The position numbers were made by a program, and so were the translations under genes. The notes beneath the pieces were generated by a model, which did no database searches, was not told the DNA's origin, and was given only the letters and a program-made list of their open reading frames with translations. 37,117 nt of DNA from Ruania albidiflava DSM 18029 (GTDB lineage Bacteria > Actinomycetota > Actinomycetes > Actinomycetales > Beutenbergiaceae), in the NCBI RefSeq assembly GCF_000421225.1, contig NZ_ATWL01000023.1, positions 1 to 37,117 on the forward strand, in the 5' to 3' direction. Shown here in pieces: positions 15,401 to 23,012 of the stretch; the first letter of the stretch is position 1, and each line of letters starts with the position of its first letter.

Positions 15401-16938
15401 CCCAGGAACAGGAACATCAGGGCCGCGAAGATCCCGACGACCTCCACGGCTGCGGACACGAGCAGGAGCTTGGGCCGGTTGACGGGCACTGACCCCATCG
15501 TCTCGCCGGTGCGGGCGTTGACGGCGACATAGTGCTGGAAGGTGCTGCCGTCCCTCTTCTGCTGGTGATAGCTGTACAACCAGACCGGCAGGTAGGCCGA
15601 GGCCCACCGTTGCCCGACAAGCGTGATCTTCTCGTCGTCCCAGCGCACCCCGCGATCGTAGAAGCCCAACGTCTGGTGTGCGTGGTAGCGCACGATGTCC
15701 CGCGCCTGGGTCTTCGCGATCGGCAGCAGGTCCTCCCGGTTGGTGTCCCGGCGCTCGGAGGTGAACCCGGACAGGTAGTTGGAGTCGTACCGCACCGAGT
15801 TCTCCACGTCGAACGGCATCACCGCGTTGATGATGTTGTTCGTGTTCGTGTTGACGTCGAAGTCGCGGCGTTCCTGGGAGGACTCCACGGTCAGGTCGTT
15901 GATGTACAGGTCGAAGTCGCGGCCCACGTTGTACAGGTCGGCGTCGTAGCGGCGCTCGGTGTCGTTGCCACGCTTGACCGTATAGCTGCGGGTCTGGTGC
16001 TCGCCCTGCCCGGTGAGGGTGGCGTGGGTATTCAGGTCCACCACCATGTAGGGCAGGTAGACGCCCATCACGTTCGTCGGGTCGAACTCCTTGAGGAAGC
16101 GCGGGTTGGCGAACGTGCGCCGCTTCTTCACGAACGCCCGGATGGCGGTGACCGCCTGCTCCTTCGGGATGGAGAACGGCAGCACCATGTCCGGTACGGC
16201 CCCGTTGGGGATCTGCTGGTTCATCGAGAGCGTGTTGCGGCACCAGTGGCAGCGTGCCTGCGTGCTCTCCGCAGTGTTGATCACCACCTCCGCCCCGCAC
16301 GCGGTGCACTTGAAGGTGAGCACGTCGTCGGTGGAGGGGATGATGTCCTGTGCACCGGAGCCGACCTCGACGCCGGTGAGCCCCTTGATCTCTGCGTTGA
16401 TGCCGAGCACCTCGTCAGCGGACTCGGCGCTCCACTCATACCGGCAGAAGGCGCACCGGAGCAGGCCGGTGCGCGCGTTCAGGGAGATCTCGGTGGCGCC
16501 ACAGCGGGCACACTTCACCAGACCGTCGACGGCGTCGGCGTCCGTGTCGATGATCCGGGCACCGTGCGTAGGGGGTGCTGCTGGTGCGAGTCCCGCTGGT
16601 CCGGCCGATGGCGTCTCAGGTGAGGCGGGGGGCGGCGCCCCGGGTGGGGCGGCTGGTGGCGTGCCTGGTGGTGCGGTGGCCTGGGCGGTCGTGCCGGGGC
16701 CAGCCTGGGTCGCCGGGGCCGGCGGGTGGCTCCCAGGGTGCGGCTGCACCCCCGGGGGCGGCGGCAGCGACGACCCGCTGGGCGGGGGCGGCGGCCCTGC
16801 GCTCCCGGTGGGCGGTGGTGGTGGGACAGGGCTGCCAGTGGGCGGCGGGTACTGACCACCCGGTGACGGTGGATGGCCGTGGCCGGCGGCTGGGTAACCG
16901 GTCGGCCCTTGGCCGACCGGCCGGTTCTGCTCTGCCAC
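15397..16938 (-). CDS. TFIIB-type zinc-ribbon membrane protein (YdjG-like)
   Basis: The 513-residue protein has three parts: a disordered Pro/Gly-rich N-terminal region (about 1-125), two zinc ribbons (Cys143/146/162/165 and Cys211/214/230/233), and a conserved region ending in a C-terminal membrane helix (about 490-512). Both ribbons keep all four cysteines. The arrangement resembles Bacillus YdjG and proteins annotated as 'TFIIB-type zinc ribbon-containing', which are encoded beside SPFH proteins and act at the membrane, not in transcription. GTG 16936-16938 follows the SPFH stop by 8 nt, with a GGGAG ribosome-binding site in between. The ribbons may bind a partner protein (inference). Confidence 0.85.
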   Translation of the reverse strand: MAEQNRPVGQGPTGYPAAGHGHPPSPGGQYPPPTGSPVPPPPPTGSAGPPPPPSGSSLPPPPGVQPHPGSHPPAPATQAGPGTTAQATAPPGTPPAAPPGAPPPASPETPSAGPAGLAPAAPPTHGARIIDTDADAVDGLVKCARCGATEISLNARTGLLRCAFCRYEWSAESADEVLGINAEIKGLTGVEVGSGAQDIIPSTDDVLTFKCTACGAEVVINTAESTQARCHWCRNTLSMNQQIPNGAVPDMVLPFSIPKEQAVTAIRAFVKKRRTFANPRFLKEFDPTNVMGVYLPYMVVDLNTHATLTGQGEHQTRSYTVKRGNDTERRYDADLYNVGRDFDLYINDLTVESSQERRDFDVNTNTNNIINAVMPFDVENSVRYDSNYLSGFTSERRDTNREDLLPIAKTQARDIVRYHAHQTLGFYDRGVRWDDEKITLVGQRWASAYLPVWLYSYHQQKRDGSTFQHYVAVNARTGETMGSVPVNRPKLLLVSAAVEVVGIFAALMFLFLG

Positions 16939-16946
16939 GCCGCTCC

Positions 16947-18257
16947 CTACAGCCCGAGAGCGCGGGCCTTGGCCGCGTCGTAGTCGTCCTGGGTGATCAG
17001 CCCCTGGTCCAGCATCTGCTTGTACTGGGCCAGCTTGGCGACGGGGTCCTCGGCTGCGGGCGGCGAGGACTGCGGCGCGGGTGGAGACTGCGGCGCGGGC
17101 GGCGAGGACTGCGGCGCCGGTGGCTGCTGCCCGCCCTGGGGCGGGTACCCTTGCGGGCCGCCCTGCGGTGGGTACCCTTGCGGACCACCTTGGGGCGGGT
17201 AGCCGCCTTGTGGTGGGTAGCCACCTACCGGCTGCTGGAACCCTGCGGCGGCACCACCGGCAGCGTTCATCCCCATGCCCATGAAGGCCAGTCCGTCACC
17301 GCCACCGCTCTCGCCTGCAGCCTGGAACCCGCGGGCAGCGGCCTGCTGCATGAACGAGTTGCCTCGAGCGCCGCGCAGGGCATCGGCCTTCTTCACGTCG
17401 CTGAGCAGCTCGCGGGTGTCCTCGTCGTACTCGATCGCCTGGATGGCGACCTTGGCGATCGTCAGCCCGCGGTCGGAGGTCCAGCGGTAGCCCTGCTCAA
17501 CCGCAGCGCTCAGCGACTCGGCGAAGCCGACCGAGTCGGACTGGATCCGGGCGATCCGGTTGCCCTTGTTCGGGTCGTTGGTGTACATCGAGAACGCGGC
17601 CGCCAGCGAGCCGACCACCTCGTTGAACAGCTGCGCCGCAGCGTCGTTGTCCAGGTCGGAGAAGTCGAACACCCGTGGGCTGGCGCCCAGGTAGGTCAGT
17701 GGCACGAACTGCCGCACCAGCAGGATCGGGTCCACGATCCGCAGCGTGTAGCTGCCTCGGGTGATCGCCCCGACCTGGGCGCCCAGGTAGGCGTCGTCCC
17801 AGTAGATCTCCGACTGGGTGCCGAACCGGTTGTTCGGGATCTCCTTGAGGTTCACGTAGAACGCCTGCTGGCGAGAGCCGGGCTGGCCGCCGAACTTGAA
17901 CCGTTCCCAGGAGGTGGTCACGGTCGGGCTGAGCAGCCCGTTACCGGCGAAGATGGACTGGGAGTTCTGGTCGGTGGAGGTGTAGATGAACCCGCCGGGC
18001 TCGGCGACGAACCCGGTGAGCTGACCGTCCTGGAACGTGACCAGCCCATAGCCCTCGGGCACCACGATGCGCGAACCGTTGGTGATGATGTGCTCCGAGC
18101 CCTGGGTGTTCGACCCGCGGCCGGCGTTCTGCCCCTGCGCGACTGCCGGGAAGATCGCCGCAGTAGGCGCCAGGTTGCGGGGCGGGACCAGGAAGTCTTT
18201 CCACTGGTCGGCCATCGTGCCGCCGAGCGCACCGGCGAACGCCTTGATGAATCCCAT
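16947..18257 (-). CDS. SPFH-domain protein with C-terminal SHOCT domain (YdjI-like)
   Basis: The 436-residue protein belongs to the YdjI branch of SPFH proteins, often annotated as 'virion core protein'. The SPFH region spans about 1-300 (VPEGYGLVTFQDGQLTGF, then RGSYTLRIVDPILLVRQF). A Gly/Met-rich stretch and YPPQGG repeats follow. The last 33 residues (DPVAKLAQYKQMLDQGLITQ and on) are a SHOCT domain, a short oligomerisation module. SPFH proteins scaffold membrane domains; in Bacillus YdjI helps recruit the PspA paralogue YdjF. ATG 18255-18257 has GGAGGA upstream. It leads the operon with the zinc-ribbon and small membrane proteins. No PspA-like gene lies nearby. Confidence 0.9.
   Translation of the reverse strand: MGFIKAFAGALGGTMADQWKDFLVPPRNLAPTAAIFPAVAQGQNAGRGSNTQGSEHIITNGSRIVVPEGYGLVTFQDGQLTGFVAEPGGFIYTSTDQNSQSIFAGNGLLSPTVTTSWERFKFGGQPGSRQQAFYVNLKEIPNNRFGTQSEIYWDDAYLGAQVGAITRGSYTLRIVDPILLVRQFVPLTYLGASPRVFDFSDLDNDAAAQLFNEVVGSLAAAFSMYTNDPNKGNRIARIQSDSVGFAESLSAAVEQGYRWTSDRGLTIAKVAIQAIEYDEDTRELLSDVKKADALRGARGNSFMQQAAARGFQAAGESGGGDGLAFMGMGMNAAGGAAAGFQQPVGGYPPQGGYPPQGGPQGYPPQGGPQGYPPQGGQQPPAPQSSPPAPQSPPAPQSSPPAAEDPVAKLAQYKQMLDQGLITQDDYDAAKARALGL
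17055..17226 (-). repeat. Coding tandem repeats (YPPQGG and PAPQS units)
   Basis: Within the SPFH gene four YPPQGG-type units, some extended to YPPQGGPQG, are followed by three PAPQS(S)P units. The DNA repeats are imperfect, so length variation by slippage is possible. The encoded stretch is a flexible linker between the SPFH and SHOCT domains. Confidence 0.8.
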
Positions 18258-18424
18258 CAGTTTCCTCCGTCAGGTCTGCCAGGGCCGGCTGACGCTGAGT
18301 CACGGGCCGCCACCAGGGCGTGCCGGAAGCGCTCGCCAAGCACCGTCTCGCAAAGCATTGACGATAGCAGCGCCCCAGGGCAGGACAGGCCAGCTTCGGC
18401 GGTACAGCGTACCGTGACCGAGCC
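18258..18424. other. Intergenic leader of the SPFH operon
   Basis: The 167 nt between the LCP gene and the SPFH start should hold the SPFH promoter. On the minus strand TATCGT (18361-18366) is a possible -10 box, with no good -35. CGGTAC-AGC-GTACCG (18400-18414) is a 6-3-6 inverted repeat 35 nt upstream of that box, and might be an operator. Both assignments are weak. Confidence 0.3.
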
Positions 18425-19771
18425 TCAGTACTCCTGCAGGTCAGCTTCGGTGACGATCCCGTCGGACACCGCCTGCCAGAACGCGGGTCCCCGTTCGGAG
18501 TCCAGCAGCACGGTCGAGCCCACCCCGCCGGGTCGGTAGTCCAGGTCGCTGATCGGCGGGCTGCCGTGCACGCCGTCCTGCATCACCGAACGGAACGTGA
18601 GCGCCATCCGGCCCAGGTCGATGATGCCGGTCTCGTCGGAGACCAGCACCGCGCCCAGCCCGGCGTCGATCAGGGCGACCTGGTCACCAGGCCGCACGAG
18701 CAGCGACGGGGTGGCCACCTTCGCGCTGATCGCCTTGATCACCTGCTGCTGACGCTGGTTGCGGCCGATGTCCCCGAGCGGATCGGCGTGGCGCATCCGC
18801 GCGAACGCCAGCGCGGTCTCGCCGTCGGCCGGGTGGCAGCCGGCTTCCCACTCCAGGTGCGAGTCTGCGTCGTCGACGTCGTAGTCCAGGCACAGCTCCA
18901 CCCCGCCGACCGCGTCCACGAGGTCGGCCACCCCACCCATGCCGATCTCGACGAAGTGGTCGACGGTGATGCCGGTGAGCTGCTCCACCGTCTGCACCAG
19001 CAGCTCTGGACCGCCGAAGGAGTAGGCGGCGTTCAGCTTGTTCGGCCCGTACCCGGGGATCTCCACGAACGTGTCCCGGGGGAGGGAGATCAGCGAGGGT
19101 GTGCCGCTCTCCGGCGCGGTGAGCAGCATGATCGTGTCGGCCCGCTGCCCTTCGGTGGAGTCGGTCAGGTGGGAGCCCTCCCGGGAGTCTGAGCCAGCGA
19201 GCAGGTAGGTGGTGCCAGGTGTGGGGGAGGCGTCGCTGAGCGCGGTCACGTGCTGGATCTGCCCGTTCGCCCAGATCAGCAGGCCCACCGGCCAGGCGAG
19301 CACGAGCACCAGCAGCAGCACGAGCACCAGCAGCACTCGCCGACGGCGGACCTTGGCTCGGGAGCGAGGCTTGCCGGGGGGAGCGCTCACCGCGGGCTGG
19401 TGTGGCCGGGGTGGTCCTCCCGGCCCGCCGGGGCTACCGGGTGTCGCGGCCGACTGGCCGGGTGGGCGCGTGGGCATCACGCGAGTCGCTGTGGGGGAGT
19501 TGCTGCCCCTGTCGATCCGCTGGCCGGACCCGGGAGCGAAGCTCGGCGGCGGCTGCCTGCGGACCCCGGGTGGCGCCTGGGTGCGCGGCCGCGGGGGCAC
19601 CCGCCGCGGTGCGCCTTGGGGTCGATCCCCGGGCCCGTCAGCAGGCAGGGGACGGGCCGACCCACCGGTGCGCGCTCGACTGGACCCCGACGGGCCACGC
19701 CGCCGTCCGGGGGCGCGGCGCGGCTGGTCGGCGAACGGGTCGCCGGGCTCGGGTGGGTTCTGGTCTGTCAT
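18425..19771 (-). CDS. LytR-CpsA-Psr (LCP) family glycopolymer ligase
   Basis: LCP proteins transfer lipid-linked glycopolymers to peptidoglycan on the outer face of the membrane. The 448-residue protein has a Pro/Arg-rich cytoplasmic tail (1-145), one membrane helix (146-168) and the LCP domain with its conserved set: GSDSR (Asp195, Arg197), ADTIMLLT (Asp212), LPRDT (Arg232, Asp233), NAAYSFGG, and the Arg/Asp-rich ARMRHADPLGDIGRNQRQQQ (324-343). Cys294 and Cys312 could form a disulfide. It lies 111 nt downstream of a second LCP gene, next to the glycan cluster. ATG 19769-19771 is used; its ribosome-binding site (GGAGAG) is about 9 nt away. Confidence 0.94.
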   Translation of the reverse strand: MTDQNPPEPGDPFADQPRRAPGRRRGPSGSSRARTGGSARPLPADGPGDRPQGAPRRVPPRPRTQAPPGVRRQPPPSFAPGSGQRIDRGSNSPTATRVMPTRPPGQSAATPGSPGGPGGPPRPHQPAVSAPPGKPRSRAKVRRRRVLLVLVLLLVLVLAWPVGLLIWANGQIQHVTALSDASPTPGTTYLLAGSDSREGSHLTDSTEGQRADTIMLLTAPESGTPSLISLPRDTFVEIPGYGPNKLNAAYSFGGPELLVQTVEQLTGITVDHFVEIGMGGVADLVDAVGGVELCLDYDVDDADSHLEWEAGCHPADGETALAFARMRHADPLGDIGRNQRQQQVIKAISAKVATPSLLVRPGDQVALIDAGLGAVLVSDETGIIDLGRMALTFRSVMQDGVHGSPPISDLDYRPGGVGSTVLLDSERGPAFWQAVSDGIVTEADLQEY

Positions 19772-19882
19772 CCGCTCGTGCTCTCCGGGTGGGGAAGTGC
19801 TGGGCTGCCGGTGCCGGCGTCTGGGGTCGAGAGTAGAGCGCGCAGCGGGCGTGCTCCGGTACCGCCACGCAGTGCCGTCCGG

Positions 19883-21070
19883 TCAGCCCTGCCCGTCTCC
19901 GACGCCGGTGTCCGCGGTGCCGCCGTCGTCGGCGGGCTCGTCGGCGTCGGCGTCGTCCTGCTCGTCCTCCGGCAGTGCCATCGGTTCGTCGGCGCGGATG
20001 GAGTCCCACAGCTCAGCGGACAGGTAGTTGGGGCGCACCCGGTTGCCGGCCCAGTCGAACGGGACGGTCGCGAAGTTCACGTCCGCCATGTCGATGTCCC
20101 GCAGCGAGTACGCCAACCCGGCCATCGCAGTGAGATCGCCGATCTCCTCCCCGGTGGTCAACGAGGAGGTGGCGGCTCGCAGGAACCGATACAGCTCGCC
20201 GGAGTCGGTGAGGAGGTTGCGGGAGAGCACCTGGTCCACCATGTTCGTCAGCAGCTCCTGCTGCCGACCGATGCGGCCGATGTCCGAACCGTCCATCCCG
20301 GGCCCCTTCCGGGCGCGGGCAAAGGCGACCGCCGTCTCGCCGTCCAGGGTGTGGCAACCAGCGGAGATGTTCAGGTTCGCCTTGTCCGAGACCATGTCCT
20401 CCTCGAAGCACATCTCCACACCGCCGATGGCGTCGACCATGCGCTCCATGCCAGCCATGTCCACGATCACGAAGTCGTCGACCGGCACGTCGGTCATGTT
20501 CTCGAAGGTCTTGATCGTGCACGCCGCGGCATAGCCGAGGTCGCCGCTGTTCGCACCGAGTGCGAACGGCACGTTCCACATCCGGTTCTCGTCGCTCCAC
20601 CCATAGCCTTCGAGCCGGGCCTGTGTTTCGCTGCCGTCCGGCATCGGGCAGCTGGGGATGTCTACCACCAGGTCGCGCGGGATAGAAACGACATCCACCC
20701 GGGACCGGTCGGCGGCCACGTGCACCAGCAGCGTGGTGTCCGAGCGCATGCCCTCCACGTCCCCGCCGCCGATCGCCTGGTTGTCACCATCGCGGGAGTC
20801 CGAGCCCATCACCAGGATGTTGTACTCGTTGCCGGCGTTCGGGTCGTCCGGGTTCGCCGGCTCGCGGGTGGGCCGGTCCGAGCCGAGGATGTCATCGACG
20901 TCGTGCCGCTCGATGCCGCTCTGCAACGTCTGGTAGGCGAATGCGGCCCCGGTGCCGGTGAATGCGAGCACCCCGACGAGCGCGACCAGCAGACCGCGGA
21001 CCAGCGGGTGGTCGCCGCGTCCGGCGGAGTGCCGCGGTCCCCGGTGGGTGCGGGTGTCAGAGGTAGCCAT
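19883..21070 (-). CDS. LytR-CpsA-Psr (LCP) family glycopolymer ligase
   Basis: This is a second LCP protein (395 residues) with a short cytoplasmic tail, a membrane helix (about 26-48) and the LCP domain: MGSDSRDG (Asp91, Arg93), SDTTLLVHV, SIPRDLVVDIP (Arg132, Asp133), and the ARARKGPGMDGSDIGRIGRQ block (251-270). Cys141, Cys184, Cys221 and Cys239 are present, allowing two disulfides. The C-terminal ~25 residues are an acidic Asp/Glu-rich tail. ATG 21068-21070 is chosen because TACGAT lies 7 nt upstream. A longer frame from TTG 21091 would place its start inside that promoter. It probably attaches the same glycan as its neighbour, or a related one. Confidence 0.94.
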   Translation of the reverse strand: MATSDTRTHRGPRHSAGRGDHPLVRGLLVALVGVLAFTGTGAAFAYQTLQSGIERHDVDDILGSDRPTREPANPDDPNAGNEYNILVMGSDSRDGDNQAIGGGDVEGMRSDTTLLVHVAADRSRVDVVSIPRDLVVDIPSCPMPDGSETQARLEGYGWSDENRMWNVPFALGANSGDLGYAAACTIKTFENMTDVPVDDFVIVDMAGMERMVDAIGGVEMCFEEDMVSDKANLNISAGCHTLDGETAVAFARARKGPGMDGSDIGRIGRQQELLTNMVDQVLSRNLLTDSGELYRFLRAATSSLTTGEEIGDLTAMAGLAYSLRDIDMADVNFATVPFDWAGNRVRPNYLSAELWDSIRADEPMALPEDEQDDADADEPADDGGTADTGVGDGQG

Positions 21071-21077
21071 CGTGACG

Positions 21078-21083
21078 ATCGTA
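21078..21083 (-). promoter_or_regulatory. -10 box of a leaderless LCP transcript
   Basis: On the minus strand TACGAT lies 7 nt before ATG 21070. No ribosome-binding site is present. Confidence 0.5.
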
Positions 21084-21108
21084 GGCGGCAACTGCGCCGG
21101 ACGGGCGG

Positions 21109-22818
21109 CTACCTGGCAAGCATCCCGGGGAGATTGTGTGGAGGTCGGAGACCCCGGTCACAGCGCGACGAGGTGGACAAGGGGAAGTCCACGCGCCGGT
21201 ACTGGGACAGGCTCTCCTGCCGGTACCAGCTCGCCCGCATCGTCTCGCCCAGCTGGTCGGCGGCCTCGGCCAGCCGGCTGCTGGCCCGCCCAGCCAGGCC
21301 CCAGGCACCCGCCTGCCGGGCATGCCGGAGCGCTTCGCGGGCATGCACAGTGGCCCGGTCCGGGTCGCCGTCCAGCAGTGCCGCCTTCGCGGCGGACCCC
21401 TCCGCCAGCGCGACCAGTGGTGGCCGGCCCTGCTGGTGGCCCAACCGCACCGCGCGCCGGTACCACCGGTGTGCTTCGTCCTGGCCGGCATCGCGCAGTG
21501 CGCAGGCCAGGTCCACCATCACCACACTCTGCAAGATGGCCGCATCTGCCCGCTGGGCGAGCCGGAGCGCCTCACGGGCGAAGGAGACCGCCTCCTCGTG
21601 CTGCTGGTGCAACCGGACCACGATGCTGTGCGCACGCCACCACATCCCAGCCAGCAGCGGGTTGTTGGCTGCGTTCGGACGGCGTCCGTCCTCGAGCAGC
21701 GCCAGCGCACCGTCGGCGTCCTTCATGTGGGTGAGCACGATCGCGCGCACGATCCGCAACCGGTCCGAGGGCTGCGCACCGGGGTAGGTCTGCTGTGCCT
21801 CTTCGAGCAGGCGTAGCGCACGACGCAGGTCTCCCACCTTGCTCATCTCCATCGCCAGCTGCTGCAGCACAGCACGGTGCGAGCGCAGCGGTCCGTGCAG
21901 CCGGTACTGCGCCTCAGCCCGGAACAGCAGCTCCAGTGACTCCTCCAGGTGCCCGGTGGCACCCAACAGCATGCCGAGCTGCCGTTGCACCATCGCCCGC
22001 TCCTCGGCGCACCGAGCAGCGGACAGCCGTTCGCGCAACAGGTGCTCCTCGGCGCAGCCTGCCCCACCCGGTGGCTCGTCACCGGCGTCCTCAGCGACTA
22101 GCGAGTGGATCGCCTCCAACGCCGGGCCCGGGACTGCGCCCAGCTCGGTGGCGAGGGTGTCGCGTGCCGCGGTGTAGACCTCGGCGGCCTGCGCGTGCTC
22201 GCCGAGGCGGAACAGCGCCGTCATCCGCAGCGTGTGCAGGCGCTCGCGGGTGGGGTGGGCGCAGCTGGCGCGCACCAGGTGCTCGAGCAGCTCGTGGTGC
22301 TCTCCGCGGTCCAGCCGGTGCTGTGCCCGCGTCTCCTCGACCAGCAGGTACAGCTCGGTCAGCCGATGCCGCTCCGCATCCACCAGCGGATGGTCCACTC
22401 CCGGGTAGGGCTCCCCGCACCAGGCAGCGGCTGCCTCGTCCAACCGGGTGAGCAGCTCCGTCTCGTGGGTGCCGTCGCTGTGCGCGGCCAGGGTGCCGGA
22501 CGCGAGCCGGTCGAACCGCCAGACGTCCACGGCCTCCGGGTGCAGGTGCAGCCGGTAGCCGTCAGGTCCCGCTTCGATGCATCCGGCACCGAGGCGTCCA
22601 CGCAGCCGGTGCACGTGCACGTGCAGCCGGGATGCAGCGGCCCCTGGTGGCGCTCCCGGCCAGAGTGCCTCGCTGAGCACACCGGCAGGGACCCAGCGGC
22701 CGTGGCTGCTGGCCAGCAGCGCCAGCAGTGTTCGCTGCAGCTCCCCGGCCAGCTGCACCGGTCCGGCCTCAGCGAAGATCTCGAACTGCCCGATGACGCA
22801 GATCGTGGGTTTCCCCAT
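21109..22818 (-). CDS. BTAD/AfsR-type transcriptional regulator without an NB-ARC domain
   Basis: The 569-residue protein has an N-terminal winged-helix domain (about 1-100, with LQRTLLALLASS and SRLHVHVHRLRGRLG), a bacterial transcriptional activator domain (about 100-245), and a long helical TPR-like region (about 280-545, with repeats such as DLRRALRLLEEAQQTYP). AfsR/SARP activators share the first two domains. The STAND ATPase found in AfsR itself is missing. ATG 22816-22818 is chosen: it has GGAG 7 nt upstream, and the alternative GTG at 22890 falls inside the promoter. It probably activates nearby transcription, perhaps of glycan or wall genes; its targets are inference. Confidence 0.88.
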   Translation of the reverse strand: MGKPTICVIGQFEIFAEAGPVQLAGELQRTLLALLASSHGRWVPAGVLSEALWPGAPPGAAASRLHVHVHRLRGRLGAGCIEAGPDGYRLHLHPEAVDVWRFDRLASGTLAAHSDGTHETELLTRLDEAAAAWCGEPYPGVDHPLVDAERHRLTELYLLVEETRAQHRLDRGEHHELLEHLVRASCAHPTRERLHTLRMTALFRLGEHAQAAEVYTAARDTLATELGAVPGPALEAIHSLVAEDAGDEPPGGAGCAEEHLLRERLSAARCAEERAMVQRQLGMLLGATGHLEESLELLFRAEAQYRLHGPLRSHRAVLQQLAMEMSKVGDLRRALRLLEEAQQTYPGAQPSDRLRIVRAIVLTHMKDADGALALLEDGRRPNAANNPLLAGMWWRAHSIVVRLHQQHEEAVSFAREALRLAQRADAAILQSVVMVDLACALRDAGQDEAHRWYRRAVRLGHQQGRPPLVALAEGSAAKAALLDGDPDRATVHAREALRHARQAGAWGLAGRASSRLAEAADQLGETMRASWYRQESLSQYRRVDFPLSTSSRCDRGLRPPHNLPGMLAR

Positions 22819-22879
22819 GTGAATGCTCCAGTGCCCCTGCACGTGTGGATGGACCGCCCCCTGCGTGTCGATCTGACCG

Positions 22880-22907
22880 ATTGTCCGCACAAATGCAGAT
22901 ATGTCAA
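22880..22907 (-). promoter_or_regulatory. Promoter of the BTAD regulator gene
   Basis: On the minus strand a perfect TTGACA (22902-22907) is followed after 16 nt by GACAAT (22880-22885). The predicted start near 22873 leaves a leader of about 55 nt. The surrounding DNA is the most A/T-rich of this part of the window. Confidence 0.65.
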
Positions 22908-22953
22908 TGGTTTACTCATCGACGCAGTGTTGTCGGAAGTTCGTGCCGTGCCT

Positions 22954-22992
22954 GCCGGTGCCGAGCGCCCGGGTGCCGGGAGCGGTACCGGC
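22954..22992 (-). terminator. Nested hairpin after the DUF6541-like gene
   Basis: The outer arms GCCGGTGCC (22954-22962) and GGTACCGGC (22984-22992) pair at 8 of 9 positions. Inside them CCCGG (22968-22972) and CCGGG (22976-22980) form a second stem with a 3-nt loop. It lies 20 nt past the stop at 23013 on the minus strand and upstream of the regulator promoter, so it probably ends the membrane-protein transcript. Confidence 0.55.
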
Positions 22993-23012
22993 CCCCGCAG
23001 TCCGGGCTGCTC

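Noticed and set aside
17055-17226. A CRISPR-like or regulatory repeat array suggested by the regular repeats.
   Set aside because: The repeats are imperfect, in frame, without spacers, and encode a YPPQGG linker inside the SPFH protein.
19250-21787. An 845-codon plus-strand frame opposite the LCP genes.
   Set aside because: It is an antisense shadow. The minus strand carries the complete LCP motif sets, and this frame has no start context or domain.
22819-22890. An earlier GTG start (22890) for the BTAD regulator, adding 24 residues.
   Set aside because: That GTG lies between the -35 and -10 boxes of the best promoter in the region, so it would not be on the mRNA. ATG 22818 has a proper ribosome-binding site.
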